Program-made: the position numbers and the translations under genes
Assembly (NCBI GenBank): GCA_002392545.1
Contig: DGHF01000203.1
Span: 1 to 28,524, forward strand
Length of the DNA: 28,524 bases
Origin: Ruminococcus sp. UBA3855
GTDB taxonomy: Bacteria; Bacillota; Clostridia; Oscillospirales; Ruminococcaceae
Reading direction: 5' to 3'
In this document: positions 14,780-22,349 of the stretch, piece by piece
Numbering within the stretch: position 1 is the first letter of the stretch
How the letters are laid out: every line of letters begins with the position of its first letter
Notes under the pieces: generated by a model
Seen by the model: only the letters and a program-made list of their open reading frames with translations
What the model was told of the DNA's origin: nothing
Database searches by the model: none

Positions 14780-16158
14780 TTGATAATCCCCACTGAACCC
14801 AGAAGCAGAATGGTTAATAATATCGGTGCAACAAATTTAATCATCACGATAAAAAGCCATTTTCTGCCGAATTTTTCGCCGTTTTTGGTTACTTCGTCAA
14901 TAATGGTCTGTGGTTTGATGAGCCAGCCCACCATAATACAAGTCCCAATTGCTACTATCGGCATGAAAATATTATTGCTCAGATAGTCCATGATGTCCAG
15001 AATCTGTGCTGTCGCACCGTTCGGCAACGGCATTTCAAAATAAAATATATTGTATCCTAAGCAGACGATAATTCCAATCACGAGTGCAATCGCACTCTCA
15101 ATGATGGTTGCTTTCCTTCTCGTCCAGCCGAAACAGTCAATCAGGCTTGCAACAACTGCTTCAAGCACGGACATTGCACTTGTCAGGGCTGCGAATAATA
15201 CCATGATGAAAAATGCACATCCGATAATATTCCCCATAAAGCCCATTTCCTTGAATACTTTCGGCAATGCTATGAACATCAGCCCCGGCCCTGATGAATG
15301 CATTCCTTCCTCTCCTAAAAATACGTATACTGCCGGAATAATCATGACTCCAGCCAGAAATGCTACAATTGTATCAAAGAATTCAATCTGATTCACGGAT
15401 TTTGTCAGATTGCTGTCATCCTTGAAATACGAACCGTATGTGACCATAATTCCCATCGCTACACTGATACTATAGAACAACTGCCCCATTGCATCCAGCA
15501 CCACAATGAAAATATCGTGTGCGCTCATGCCTGCCAGGCTTGGCACGATATATATTTTCAAGCCGTCCATTCCGGAACGTTCTCCGTTTCCTTTGATGGT
15601 CAGGGAGAAAATTGCAATCCCTATTACAAATACTAACAAAATCGGCATCAGTACTTTTGAGAGGGATTCAATGCCCTTATTCACTCCCTGATATATGATG
15701 ACGGCAACCGCTAACAGGAAAATGATGTCAAATATAATCGGTTCAGCGTATCCGGTAATGAATCCGGTGAAATAACCGTCCTCAGTGGCGGCTATGCCGT
15801 TTCCGGTGAGGAATACAATGCAGTACTTCAATACCCATCCGCCAATGATGCAATAATAGGGAAGTATCATAAACGGCACAAGACAGGCGAAAACGCCTAT
15901 CCATTTTGAGGGCTTATGCAGTGTGCCGTATGCCGTCAGGGCACTTTGTTTGGTTTTTCGTCCGATTGCTGTTTCACTGATTATCATTGTGAAGCCGAAT
16001 GTCAAGGCTAATATGATGTACACCACCAGAAAAAGCCCTCCGCCGTCTTTCGCCGCAAGATAGGGAAAACGCCATATGTTCCCCAATCCTACCGCACTAC
16101 CAGCCGCCGCAAGCACAAACCCCAGCGAGCTGGAAAATGAATTTCTTTCTTCCTTCAT
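14776..16158 (-). CDS. Neurotransmitter:sodium symporter (NSS/SNF) family transporter
   Basis: A 460-residue, 11-12 helix sodium-coupled amino acid transporter like bacterial MhsT/TnaT. The first-helix signature is clear: GSAVGLGNIWRFPY (residues 15-28) then DGGGLF, where most members have NGGG. ETAIGRKTK and later YSISVAMGIMVTYGSY, the Na-binding helix-6 region, also fit. AAAGGAG lies 6-7 nt before the ATG at 16158. Its stop overlaps azlC by four bases, making it the first gene of an operon that pairs amino acid uptake with AzlCD. Likely regulated through the palindrome at 16177-16192. Confidence 0.94.
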   Translation of the reverse strand: MKEERNSFSSSLGFVLAAAGSAVGLGNIWRFPYLAAKDGGGLFLVVYIILALTFGFTMIISETAIGRKTKQSALTAYGTLHKPSKWIGVFACLVPFMILPYYCIIGGWVLKYCIVFLTGNGIAATEDGYFTGFITGYAEPIIFDIIFLLAVAVIIYQGVNKGIESLSKVLMPILLVFVIGIAIFSLTIKGNGERSGMDGLKIYIVPSLAGMSAHDIFIVVLDAMGQLFYSISVAMGIMVTYGSYFKDDSNLTKSVNQIEFFDTIVAFLAGVMIIPAVYVFLGEEGMHSSGPGLMFIALPKVFKEMGFMGNIIGCAFFIMVLFAALTSAMSVLEAVVASLIDCFGWTRRKATIIESAIALVIGIIVCLGYNIFYFEMPLPNGATAQILDIMDYLSNNIFMPIVAIGTCIMVGWLIKPQTIIDEVTKNGEKFGRKWLFIVMIKFVAPILLTILLLGSVGIIK

Positions 16159-16176
16159 GACAAACTCCTTTCATTT

Positions 16177-16192
16177 TGGGGAAATTTCCCCA
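16177..16192. promoter_or_regulatory. 16-bp perfect palindrome in the symporter leader, putative operator
   Basis: TGGGGAAATTTCCCCA is a perfect palindrome lying between the -10 (16211-16216) and the Shine-Dalgarno of the symporter gene. No loop separates the arms, which favours a DNA-binding site for a dimeric regulator over an RNA hairpin. The factor is unknown. Confidence 0.65.
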
Positions 16193-16210
16193 TTTTTACG
16201 TACATTTTTC

Positions 16211-16239
16211 ATTATACCATGAAATGCAGGGTATTACAA
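16211..16239 (-). promoter_or_regulatory. Promoter of the symporter-azlCD operon
   Basis: Minus strand: -35 TTGTAA (16234-16239), 17-bp spacer, -10 TATAAT (16211-16216). Transcription would begin near 16204, just before the palindrome. Confidence 0.8.
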
Positions 16240-16272
16240 TTCCATGAACTATCTGAAACTAACGGAAGGTAT

Positions 16273-16304
16273 CAAAAAAGACAAGTATCGATTAGGATAC
16301 CTGT
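16273..16304 (-). terminator. Intrinsic terminator after the isochorismatase-family gene
   Basis: Minus strand: ACAGGTATC pairs with GATACTTGT (one G-T wobble) around CTAATC, followed by CTTTTTT. It separates this gene from the symporter operon on the same strand. Confidence 0.82.
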
Positions 16305-16315
16305 TTCAAAAAATA

Positions 16316-16840
16316 TTATGATTTAAAAAAAATCTGACTTTTTGTTGAAATAATGCGCTTTTCAGTGATGTTGTCTTTCAGAAGTGCAATTGCATTCTGA
16401 TGCTTGTGCAGTCCCAGTGTGGATGCACATAAATCCTCAATTACAATGCAGTCTATCACATTATCATAGCACGAAAAAATGGTTGCAAGGACACAACAGT
16501 CTGTATTGACTCCGCAGAAAAATAATTTGTTGAATTGTTCTTGTTTCAGAAATAACTGCAATTCTGGCGTGAAGCCTGAAAATGTGCGCTTGTCAAAAAT
16601 ACGGTCAATATAGGGCTGAATTTCCGGCACAATCTCCGCTGAAGTCGTGCCCTCCATGCAGTCAAACCATTTCCCCAATTGATAACACGCTGTATTTTCA
16701 GAATTGCAGTACCTTGTTGCAATGGTGCAGTCAAATTTGTGATATTCCAGAAATTCAGCGATTTTTGGGGGAAGATGTTCTGTATGTTCGTTGATGAATC
16801 CTTTTTGCATATCCACAATCACCAGACAATTTTTACCCAC
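16316..16840 (-). CDS. Isochorismatase / nicotinamidase-family cysteine hydrolase
   Basis: A 174-residue cytoplasmic hydrolase. The family triad is D10 (in LVIVDMQKGF), K84 (in FDKRTFSGF) and C116 (in CGVNTDCCVLAT). The substrate cannot be fixed from motifs; nicotinamidase, isochorismatase and related amidases share this fold. The start is GTG at 16840, with GAGGAGGG 6 nt upstream. A longer open frame runs to 17029, but its first 25 residues are simply translated tRNA-Leu and are rejected. It lies downstream of the tRNA-Leu gene and its terminator on the same strand; no clear own promoter was found in the 60 nt between, so it may depend on read-through. Confidence 0.9.
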   Translation of the reverse strand: MGKNCLVIVDMQKGFINEHTEHLPPKIAEFLEYHKFDCTIATRYCNSENTACYQLGKWFDCMEGTTSAEIVPEIQPYIDRIFDKRTFSGFTPELQLFLKQEQFNKLFFCGVNTDCCVLATIFSCYDNVIDCIVIEDLCASTLGLHKHQNAIALLKDNITEKRIISTKSQIFFKS

Positions 16841-16903
16841 CTGAAACCCTCCTCTAAAAGAATATTTCAAGGGATAGTATGCCCCATTGGTGGAATGATA
16901 TGT

Positions 16904-16947
16904 AAAAAAACAGACTGACTGCTTTTCAACAATCAGTCTGTTTTTTT
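16904..16947 (-). terminator. Strong terminator after tRNA-Leu
   Basis: A perfect 15-bp inverted repeat (AAAAAAACAGACTGA at 16904-16918 and its complement at 16933-16947). Reading on the minus strand it ends in seven T, directly after the tRNA. It is symmetric and could act on both strands. Confidence 0.9.
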
Positions 16948-16954
16948 GATATGA

Positions 16955-17035
16955 TGCGCCTGACAGGACTTGAACCTGCACGCCAAAGGCAATAGAACCT
17001 AAATCTATCGTGTCTGCCAATTCCACCACAGGCGC
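16955..17035 (-). tRNA. tRNA-Leu, anticodon UAG
   Basis: An 81-nt cloverleaf read on the minus strand: acceptor GCGCCTG/CAGGCGC with discriminator A, D arm GTG..CAC, anticodon stem ATAGA/TCTAT with loop TTTAGGT (anticodon TAG), a long variable arm GCC-TTT-GGC typical of class II Leu tRNA, and T arm GCAGG/CCTGT with loop TTCAAGT. The terminal CCA is not encoded (TCA follows). Confidence 0.95.
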
Positions 17036-17067
17036 ACAAAACCAACAACACTATTATAACACAATTT

Positions 17068-18018
17068 TCATGATTTGTCAATCACTTTATTTCTTTTTTC
17101 GTAGTTGACAATGAAAATTCCGGCACATACCAGCAATAATGAAATCCCTCCCGCAAGGCTGAAAGCTCCTGTTTCATGCAAGATGATACTTGACAGGATG
17201 ACCCCACACAATGGATTCAAAAACCCGAATACGGTCACTTTCGAAACGGGGTTGTGTCTCAGTAAAACTGCCCATAATGAATAGGCTGCTGCTGATACAA
17301 ATGATAAATATATCAGGATTGCCCGTCCGGCATTTGTTCCAATGCTGACAGAACCTCCGGCAATGATTCCTACTATCCACATCACTGCCCCCCCGAACAC
17401 GAACTGCCAGCCACTTAACAAAATCGGGCTTTCATTCGCTGAATATCTTTTCATGAATACCGAAGAAAATCCGCTTGCAATCGTACAGAAAAAAATGAAT
17501 CCGTCTCCTAGAAAATTCAACTGCAATCCGCCTTGTAATCCTGCGAAATTGATTAAAATAATTCCTGAAAAGCCAATGATACACCCGATTATCTTTTTCA
17601 TGGTCAGTGTCTCCATATGAAACATCAGGGACGAAATTAAAATTGCTGTGAAAACATTTGCAGCGACAATGATGGATGCTTTGACTCCGGTCGTGTGGGC
17701 TAAGCCGATATAATAGAAAAAATATTGCAGTATCGTCTGAAATGTGCTGATGACGGCTATTTTCGGGACGGCTGATTTTGATGGTATTAACAGCTTTTTT
17801 TCTGCGATACTTCCCACCATTAAAGCCATCCATCCGGCTATGAAAAAACGCACTCCGGCAAATACCATCTGTGAAGCCCAGTCTTCCGGAATGATGTCAA
17901 GCAGTTCATAGCCCGTCTTGACTGCCGGAAATGCACTCCCCCACAAGATACAGCATATCAGTGCAACTATCAATACTACCCCTGTTTTGGTCAGGGGGTC
18001 ATTTTGGGAATTTATCAT
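17068..18018 (-). CDS. EamA/DMT-superfamily transporter
   Basis: A 316-residue drug/metabolite transporter with two repeated EamA halves and about ten membrane helices: the first half has CILWGSAFPAVKTGYELL (about 23-40), and the second starts near residue 165 with FFCTIASGFSSVFMKRY and ends with LNPLCGVILSSIILHE, the family C-terminal signature. The substrate is unknown; relatives export amino acids or nucleotides. GAGGTG lies upstream of the ATG at 18018. It has its own promoter (18039-18067) and is divergent from the uridine-kinase-like gene. It ends 33 nt before the tRNA-Leu, with no strong terminator between. Confidence 0.93.
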   Translation of the reverse strand: MINSQNDPLTKTGVVLIVALICCILWGSAFPAVKTGYELLDIIPEDWASQMVFAGVRFFIAGWMALMVGSIAEKKLLIPSKSAVPKIAVISTFQTILQYFFYYIGLAHTTGVKASIIVAANVFTAILISSLMFHMETLTMKKIIGCIIGFSGIILINFAGLQGGLQLNFLGDGFIFFCTIASGFSSVFMKRYSANESPILLSGWQFVFGGAVMWIVGIIAGGSVSIGTNAGRAILIYLSFVSAAAYSLWAVLLRHNPVSKVTVFGFLNPLCGVILSSIILHETGAFSLAGGISLLLVCAGIFIVNYEKRNKVIDKS

Positions 18019-18038
18019 TTTATAACACCTCGCTTTCT

Positions 18039-18067
18039 ATGATAGCACATTCCGGCGAAAAGTGCAA
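18039..18067 (-). promoter_or_regulatory. Promoter of the DMT transporter
   Basis: Minus strand: -35 TTGCAC (18062-18067), 17-bp spacer, -10 TATCAT (18039-18044). Confidence 0.75.
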
Positions 18068-18105
18068 TTTTTCTGTAAAATTATCTCTAAAATTACCAAA
18101 ATCAC

Positions 18106-18134
18106 TTGCAATTTCCTGAAAGTTATGGTATAAT
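18106..18134 (+). promoter_or_regulatory. Promoter of the uridine-kinase-like gene
   Basis: -35 TTGCAA (18106-18111), 17-bp spacer, -10 TATAAT (18129-18134). Confidence 0.85.
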
Positions 18135-18189
18135 AAAACCAATCGCATTTGCATACAATCTCTATTATATATGAGGAGGATTTACATAT

Positions 18190-19110
18190 ATGAATATTGA
18201 ACTCAGTGAAATCAATCAGGGAGTTACCGGAAATCCGTCTGCTTATGTGCGCTCCGTGAATTATGCCTATCTTTCCAATCTGACCGGAATCGCTACTGAC
18301 ATTGCATTCCATCGGGAAGAAAGACCTATCATTTTATTGTCTGGTCCTTCTGGTTCGGGAAAAACAACATCTGCCTTGATGATTGAAAAAATGCTTGATG
18401 AGCAGGGGATTGAAACGCATACCCTCTCACTGGATAATTATTTCAGCCCCTTGACAGACTACGAAAAAGAATTGTTCGCAGAGGGGAAGCTTGATTTGGA
18501 ATCTCCCAACCGTATTGACAGAGATTTTCTCACAGAACAACTCACCAGCATTTACAATTGCGAGCCTGTCAGATTGCCCACCTACGATTTCAAGGAATCT
18601 GCCAGAGTTTTTGACGGTTCAATCCTGCACCGCAAACAGGGGGAACTTGTCATTTTAGAGGGCATTCACAGCCTTAACCCTGATATTATCAATTTCCCAG
18701 ACGAAAACACGGCGAAAATTTACGTTTCTGTCCGTACTCGTATTACACAGGACGGCAGGGAACTGCACCCCTCTAAAATCCGCCTGATGCGCCGTCTCGT
18801 GCGTGATTTGCTTTTCCGGAAACGCTCTTTCAAAGATACGCTGATGATGTTTCAAGGCGTGGAGGACGGCGAAAATAAATACATCATGCCTTATAAATAC
18901 CGCTCGACTTATGATGTGGATACTTTCATGGCATATGAAATTTGTGCATATCAGCCGTTTTTAATGGATGCATTCCGGAAAATGGCGGATGAACCGATTA
19001 TCAAGGAAATGCTTGATTTTCTGGAGAATACCGCTCCATTGGAACGCAAGGAAATTCCCCCTGATTCTCTTGTGTGTGAATTTATCGGGGAAGGGCAGTT
19101 TAATTCCTGA
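18190..19110 (+). CDS. Uridine kinase / phosphoribulokinase-family P-loop kinase
   Basis: A 306-residue kinase. Walker A GPSGSGKTT (52-60), Walker-like LDNYFSP (79-85) and the family VILEGIHSLNPD (about 151-162) are clear. It lacks the separate N-terminal TGS-type domain; residues 1-45 form a short unassigned lead-in. Members phosphorylate uridine/cytidine or are of uncertain substrate; this one is longer than classical Udk (about 210 residues) and closer to the clostridial uridine-kinase-like branch. AGGAGG lies upstream of the ATG at 18190. The next gene begins 4 nt after its stop. Confidence 0.9.
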   Translation: MNIELSEINQGVTGNPSAYVRSVNYAYLSNLTGIATDIAFHREERPIILLSGPSGSGKTTSALMIEKMLDEQGIETHTLSLDNYFSPLTDYEKELFAEGKLDLESPNRIDRDFLTEQLTSIYNCEPVRLPTYDFKESARVFDGSILHRKQGELVILEGIHSLNPDIINFPDENTAKIYVSVRTRITQDGRELHPSKIRLMRRLVRDLLFRKRSFKDTLMMFQGVEDGENKYIMPYKYRSTYDVDTFMAYEICAYQPFLMDAFRKMADEPIIKEMLDFLENTAPLERKEIPPDSLVCEFIGEGQFNS

Positions 19111-19114
19111 AATC

Positions 19115-19555
19115 ATGAAAGATTATCATGAATTATTGGATAATTCGCCAGATTTTTGGATGTTCAGCACTGCAATCGCTCCTGAACTGGCAATCAGTAT
19201 GATTGATGAACTATCCAATTTGTTAGGGATGAAAATGGAGTCAAAATCTGTCAATCGTATCAAAAAAATAAGTGAATGCGATTTTTGGGAAAATGATGAG
19301 TGCTTTCTGTTTCAAATGGAGAAAAAATTGATTTTGTTATACTGCAAGAGTTACTGCGATTTTTTTGCTGTCTATGTGAAAATTCCTCTTGCCCTAAAAG
19401 ATATTGTACATCCTCTGATTGTGAAATATCAAATAATGACAGACGGCGGTATGGGAATCATCAAAATACAGCATACCCCTGAAAATAGTCTCGAAAACGA
19501 ATCTACAAATTTCGTTCTGAATGAATGCATTAAAATTTTATCAAAGAAATCATAA
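19115..19555 (+). CDS. Unrecognised small protein after the kinase
   Basis: I do not recognise this 146-residue soluble protein. It has no signal peptide or membrane helix; it has a Trp/Phe-rich start (SPDFWMFSTA), a central FWENDECFLF stretch, and alternating hydrophobic strands (LILLYCKSYCDFFAVYVKI). The start at 19115 is an inference: the frame is open further upstream inside the kinase gene, but the ATG lies 4 nt after its stop. There is no good Shine-Dalgarno, so coupling to the kinase is likely. A/T content is higher than in neighbouring genes. Confidence 0.65.
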   Translation: MKDYHELLDNSPDFWMFSTAIAPELAISMIDELSNLLGMKMESKSVNRIKKISECDFWENDECFLFQMEKKLILLYCKSYCDFFAVYVKIPLALKDIVHPLIVKYQIMTDGGMGIIKIQHTPENSLENESTNFVLNECIKILSKKS

Positions 19556-19811
19556 ATTAAGGGCTGGTATGTTAAAAAATTTAATCAAGTTGATTTGCTT
19601 CTTGATTTTTGGGTGAATTCATACAAATGACAGTAAAAATATAGGATTTGTAGGGATTTACAAAAATTTTTTTAAAATTTGTACCATTTCCATAAAAAAC
19701 ATCATGAAAAATGTCGCTAAGAATCGATAAAAATTTATTTGTTTGTGCAATTTACATAAAAATCACTGTTCATATTAGTTGAAAATGCAGATAGATTTTT
19801 TTTAGGATATA
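19556..19811. other. AT-rich intergenic region with alternating TTTGTA/TACAAA hexamers
   Basis: No gene is supported. Copies of TACAAA (19622 and 19659) alternate with TTTGTA (19647 and 19678), and the middle pair forms an 18-bp inverted repeat with a 6-nt gap. They may be operator half-sites upstream of the hydrogenase promoter, or AT-rich hairpins ending the kinase transcript. Confidence 0.4.
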
Positions 19812-19820
19812 TGTTATAAT
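19812..19820 (+). promoter_or_regulatory. Extended -10 promoter of the hydrogenase operon
   Basis: TGTTATAAT: a TATAAT -10 (19815-19820) with the TGn extension. No good -35 lies at 16-18 bp (TAGATT at 17 bp), which is typical of extended -10 promoters. The predicted +1 is near 19827. Confidence 0.75.
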
Positions 19821-19826
19821 TCTAAC

Positions 19827-19918
19827 AAGCGTGTAAGCCAGTGCAACAGGGTTTCGCTGGCTTACAAATAGCGGAAACTGCCCCGCAAGGGGCGGACAAT
19901 CGAAACGGAGGTTATATA
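19827..19918 (+). promoter_or_regulatory. Structured 5' leader of the hydrogenase operon, candidate pseudoknot riboswitch
   Basis: Almost the whole leader is structured. P1: TGTAAGCCAG (19832-19841) pairs perfectly with CTGGCTTACA (19857-19866), 10 bp around a 15-nt loop. P2: CTGCCCC (19878-19884) pairs with GGGGCGG (19889-19895, one T-G wobble) and is capped by a GCAA tetraloop. The 3' part of the P1 loop, GTTTCG (19851-19856), is complementary to CGAAAC (19901-19906), which touches the Shine-Dalgarno GGAGG (19907-19911). If that pairing forms, an H-type pseudoknot with an inserted hairpin would stack against the ribosome site. A competing GCGG/CCGC pairing (19871-19874 with 19883-19886) is also possible. 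No ligand is known, and I recognise no described class. Confidence 0.6.
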
Positions 19919-20407
19919 ATGGCTATTAAAACAGTTCCTTTCAATGGCACAGCCGAACAGCAGGAAAAGTTGATGGCTGTCATTGCTGAACACAAAGACC
20001 AGCAGGGCGCATTGATGCCGGTTCTCCAGCAGGCGCAGGAAATTTATGGCTATCTGCCGATTGAAGTGCAGAAGATGATTTCTGACGAAATGGGTATCCC
20101 GATGGAAAAGATTTATGGAGTTGTGACTTTCTATGCACAGTTCTCCCTGTATCCGAAGGGCAAGTATAACATTTCTGTCTGTCTTGGTACTGCCTGCTAT
20201 GTAAAAGGCTCTGGCGACATCTATGACAAGCTTCAGGAAGTGTTGCAGATTGGCGGAGGCGAATGCACCGCAGACGGCAAATTCTCTCTGGAAGCATGTC
20301 GTTGCATTGGTGCGTGTGGACTTGCACCCGTTCTGACTGTGAATGAAGATGTTTATGGTCGTCTGACAGTGGATGATGTCAAGGACATTCTCGCAAAATA
20401 TGAGTAA
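19919..20407 (+). CDS. hydC: NADH-dependent hydrogenase gamma subunit (NuoE/HydC-like)
   Basis: A 162-residue thioredoxin-like [2Fe-2S] subunit of a bifurcating [FeFe] hydrogenase complex. Cluster ligands C88-x4-C93 and C129-x3-C133 (with C127 nearby) match the NuoE pattern; the N-terminal helical half (QEIYGYLP, GVVTFYAQF) is also typical. The frame runs back to a GTG at 19841, but that lies in the leader hairpin; the ATG at 19919 has GGAGG 7 nt upstream. HydB follows 24 nt later and hydA after that, so all three are one operon. In this complex electrons pass between NADH, ferredoxin and protons. Confidence 0.95.
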   Translation: MAIKTVPFNGTAEQQEKLMAVIAEHKDQQGALMPVLQQAQEIYGYLPIEVQKMISDEMGIPMEKIYGVVTFYAQFSLYPKGKYNISVCLGTACYVKGSGDIYDKLQEVLQIGGGECTADGKFSLEACRCIGACGLAPVLTVNEDVYGRLTVDDVKDILAKYE

Positions 20408-20431
20408 CTACATAGCAAGGAGGAAAAGTAA

Positions 20432-22336
20432 ATGAAATCGTTGCAGGAAATTCAGGAAATCCGTGACGCTATGCATCCGGAACTCGAACTCCGGAATGTA
20501 GGCTCTACAGAAGCAAACAGCAAGTATGAAAGACATGTGCTGATTTGTGGCGGTACTGGCTGTACATCTTCCGGCTCTCCGGAAATTGAGCGTGTACTCC
20601 ATGAAGAATTGGAAAAGGCTGGGTTGGCTGACAAGATTCAGGTTGTCAAAACCGGTTGTTTCGGTCTGTGTGCATTAGGTCCGATTATGATTGTTTATCC
20701 GTCCGGCGCATTCTATTCCAGAATCACCGCTGAAAATATTCCGAGAATCGTACAGGAACACTTTGTTGAGGGTAATCCTGTTAAGGAGTTGCTTTATGAC
20801 GAAACTGTTGACGGCGATAATATCAAGGGCTTGAATGAGACAAGTTTCTACAAGAAGCAGCATCGTGTTGCTTTGAGAAACTGCGGTGCTATCAATCCCG
20901 AATGCATTGATGAGTATATCGGCAGAGACGGTTACAAGGCTCTGGAAAAAGTTCTGAAGGAAATGACCCCTGAAGACGTTATTCAGACTGTATTGGATTC
21001 CGGTCTGCGTGGTCGTGGTGGCGGTGGCTTCCCGACTGGCAGAAAATGGCAGTTGGCTAGAAATATCGTGCCGAATGCTGACCAGAAATATGTATGCTGT
21101 AATGCTGACGAAGGTGACCCCGGTGCATTCATGGACAGAAGCGTCCTCGAAGGTGACCCCCATGTTGTACTGGAGGCTATGTCTATCGCTGGTTATGCAA
21201 TCGGCGCAACACAGGGCTATATTTATGTCCGTGCAGAATATCCGATTGCTGTTGAGCGTCTGAGAATTGCTATCCAGCAGGCTAGAGAATACGGTACATT
21301 AGGTAAGAATATTTTCGGTACTGGATTTGATTTCGATATTGATTTGAGACTTGGTGCAGGTGCGTTTGTATGCGGTGAAGAAACTGCATTGATGACCTCC
21401 ATCGAGGGCAATCGTGGTGAACCTCGCCCCCGTCCTCCGTTCCCTGCTGAAAAGGGTCTGTTCCAGAAGCCTACTATCCTGAACAACGTTGAGACCTATG
21501 CAAACATTCCGCAGATTATTTTGAATGGTGCTGAATGGTTTGCAAATATGGGTACTGAAAAGTCTAAGGGCACTAAGGTATTCGCTCTGGGCGGTAAAAT
21601 CAAGCACACCGGACTGGTTGAAGTTCCGATGGGTACAACCCTCCGTGAAGTTATTGAGGAAATCGGCGGTGGTATCCCGAATGGTAAGAAATTCAAGGCT
21701 GCACAGACTGGTGGTCCTTCCGGCGGATGTATTTCCCCTGAAAATTACGACGTTCCGATTGATTATGATAACTTGATTTCAATTGGCTCTATGATGGGTT
21801 CTGGCGGTCTTATCGTAATGGATGAAGACAACTGTATGGTTGACATTGCGAAATTCTTCCTTGAATTCACCGTTGACGAATCCTGCGGTAAATGTACTCC
21901 GTGCCGTATCGGTACAAAGCGTATGTATGAGATGCTCGACAAGATTACCAAGGGTCAGGCTACTCTGGAGGACCTCGACAAGCTGGAAGAACTCTGCTAT
22001 TATATCAAGGCAAATTCTCTCTGCGGTCTCGGTCAGACTGCTCCGAACCCTGTTCTTTCCACTCTCAGGAACTTCCGCAATGAGTACGAAGCTCACGTTG
22101 TTGACAAGAAATGTCCGGCTGGCGTATGTAAGGACTTGCTCCAGTATAACATTATCTTTGAAAAGTGCGTAGGTTGCGGACTTTGTGCAAAGAATTGCCC
22201 TGTTGGTGCAATCACTCAGGGTACAGAAATCGCACCGGGTAAGAAGAGAGCTGCTTATGTGATTGACACAGAAAAGTGCATCAAGTGCGGTGTCTGCATG
22301 AGCAACTGCCGTCCGAAGGCTATCAAGAAGGGTTAA
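20432..22336 (+). CDS. hydB: Hydrogenase beta subunit, NuoF-like flavoprotein with extra ferredoxin domain (HydB)
   Basis: A 634-residue subunit that binds NAD(H) and FMN. Order of domains: an N-terminal thioredoxin-like [2Fe-2S] domain (C39, C44, C76, C80), the NuoF core with the GRGGGGFPTGRKW flavin/NAD motif (194-206) and CNADEGDPGAFMDR, the SLBB-like region, and the NuoF [4Fe-4S] motif ESCGKCTPCR at about 482-491. It ends with two C-terminal [4Fe-4S] ferredoxin motifs, CVGCGLCAKNCP (about 579-590) and CIKCGVCMSNC (about 615-625). This architecture is the bifurcating-type HydB. AGGAGG lies upstream of the ATG at 20432. It is co-transcribed with hydC and hydA. Confidence 0.96.
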   Translation: MKSLQEIQEIRDAMHPELELRNVGSTEANSKYERHVLICGGTGCTSSGSPEIERVLHEELEKAGLADKIQVVKTGCFGLCALGPIMIVYPSGAFYSRITAENIPRIVQEHFVEGNPVKELLYDETVDGDNIKGLNETSFYKKQHRVALRNCGAINPECIDEYIGRDGYKALEKVLKEMTPEDVIQTVLDSGLRGRGGGGFPTGRKWQLARNIVPNADQKYVCCNADEGDPGAFMDRSVLEGDPHVVLEAMSIAGYAIGATQGYIYVRAEYPIAVERLRIAIQQAREYGTLGKNIFGTGFDFDIDLRLGAGAFVCGEETALMTSIEGNRGEPRPRPPFPAEKGLFQKPTILNNVETYANIPQIILNGAEWFANMGTEKSKGTKVFALGGKIKHTGLVEVPMGTTLREVIEEIGGGIPNGKKFKAAQTGGPSGGCISPENYDVPIDYDNLISIGSMMGSGGLIVMDEDNCMVDIAKFFLEFTVDESCGKCTPCRIGTKRMYEMLDKITKGQATLEDLDKLEELCYYIKANSLCGLGQTAPNPVLSTLRNFRNEYEAHVVDKKCPAGVCKDLLQYNIIFEKCVGCGLCAKNCPVGAITQGTEIAPGKKRAAYVIDTEKCIKCGVCMSNCRPKAIKKG

Positions 22337-22349
22337 GGAGGAACGAGCA

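Noticed and set aside
16841..17029. N-terminal extension of the isochorismatase-family protein beginning MVELADTID
   Set aside because: The first 25 residues are the translation of the tRNA-Leu gene, a common false-ORF artefact; the GTG at 16840 with GAGGAGGG is the real start.
19647..19664. Possible Rex redox-repressor site
   Set aside because: The inverted repeat TTTGTA-N6-TACAAA does not fit the known Rex consensus TTGTTAA-N4-TTAACAA; kept only as an unnamed hexamer cluster.
19841..19918. GTG-started 188-residue version of hydC
   Set aside because: The extra 26 residues would be translated through the leader hairpin and there is no ribosome site before the GTG.
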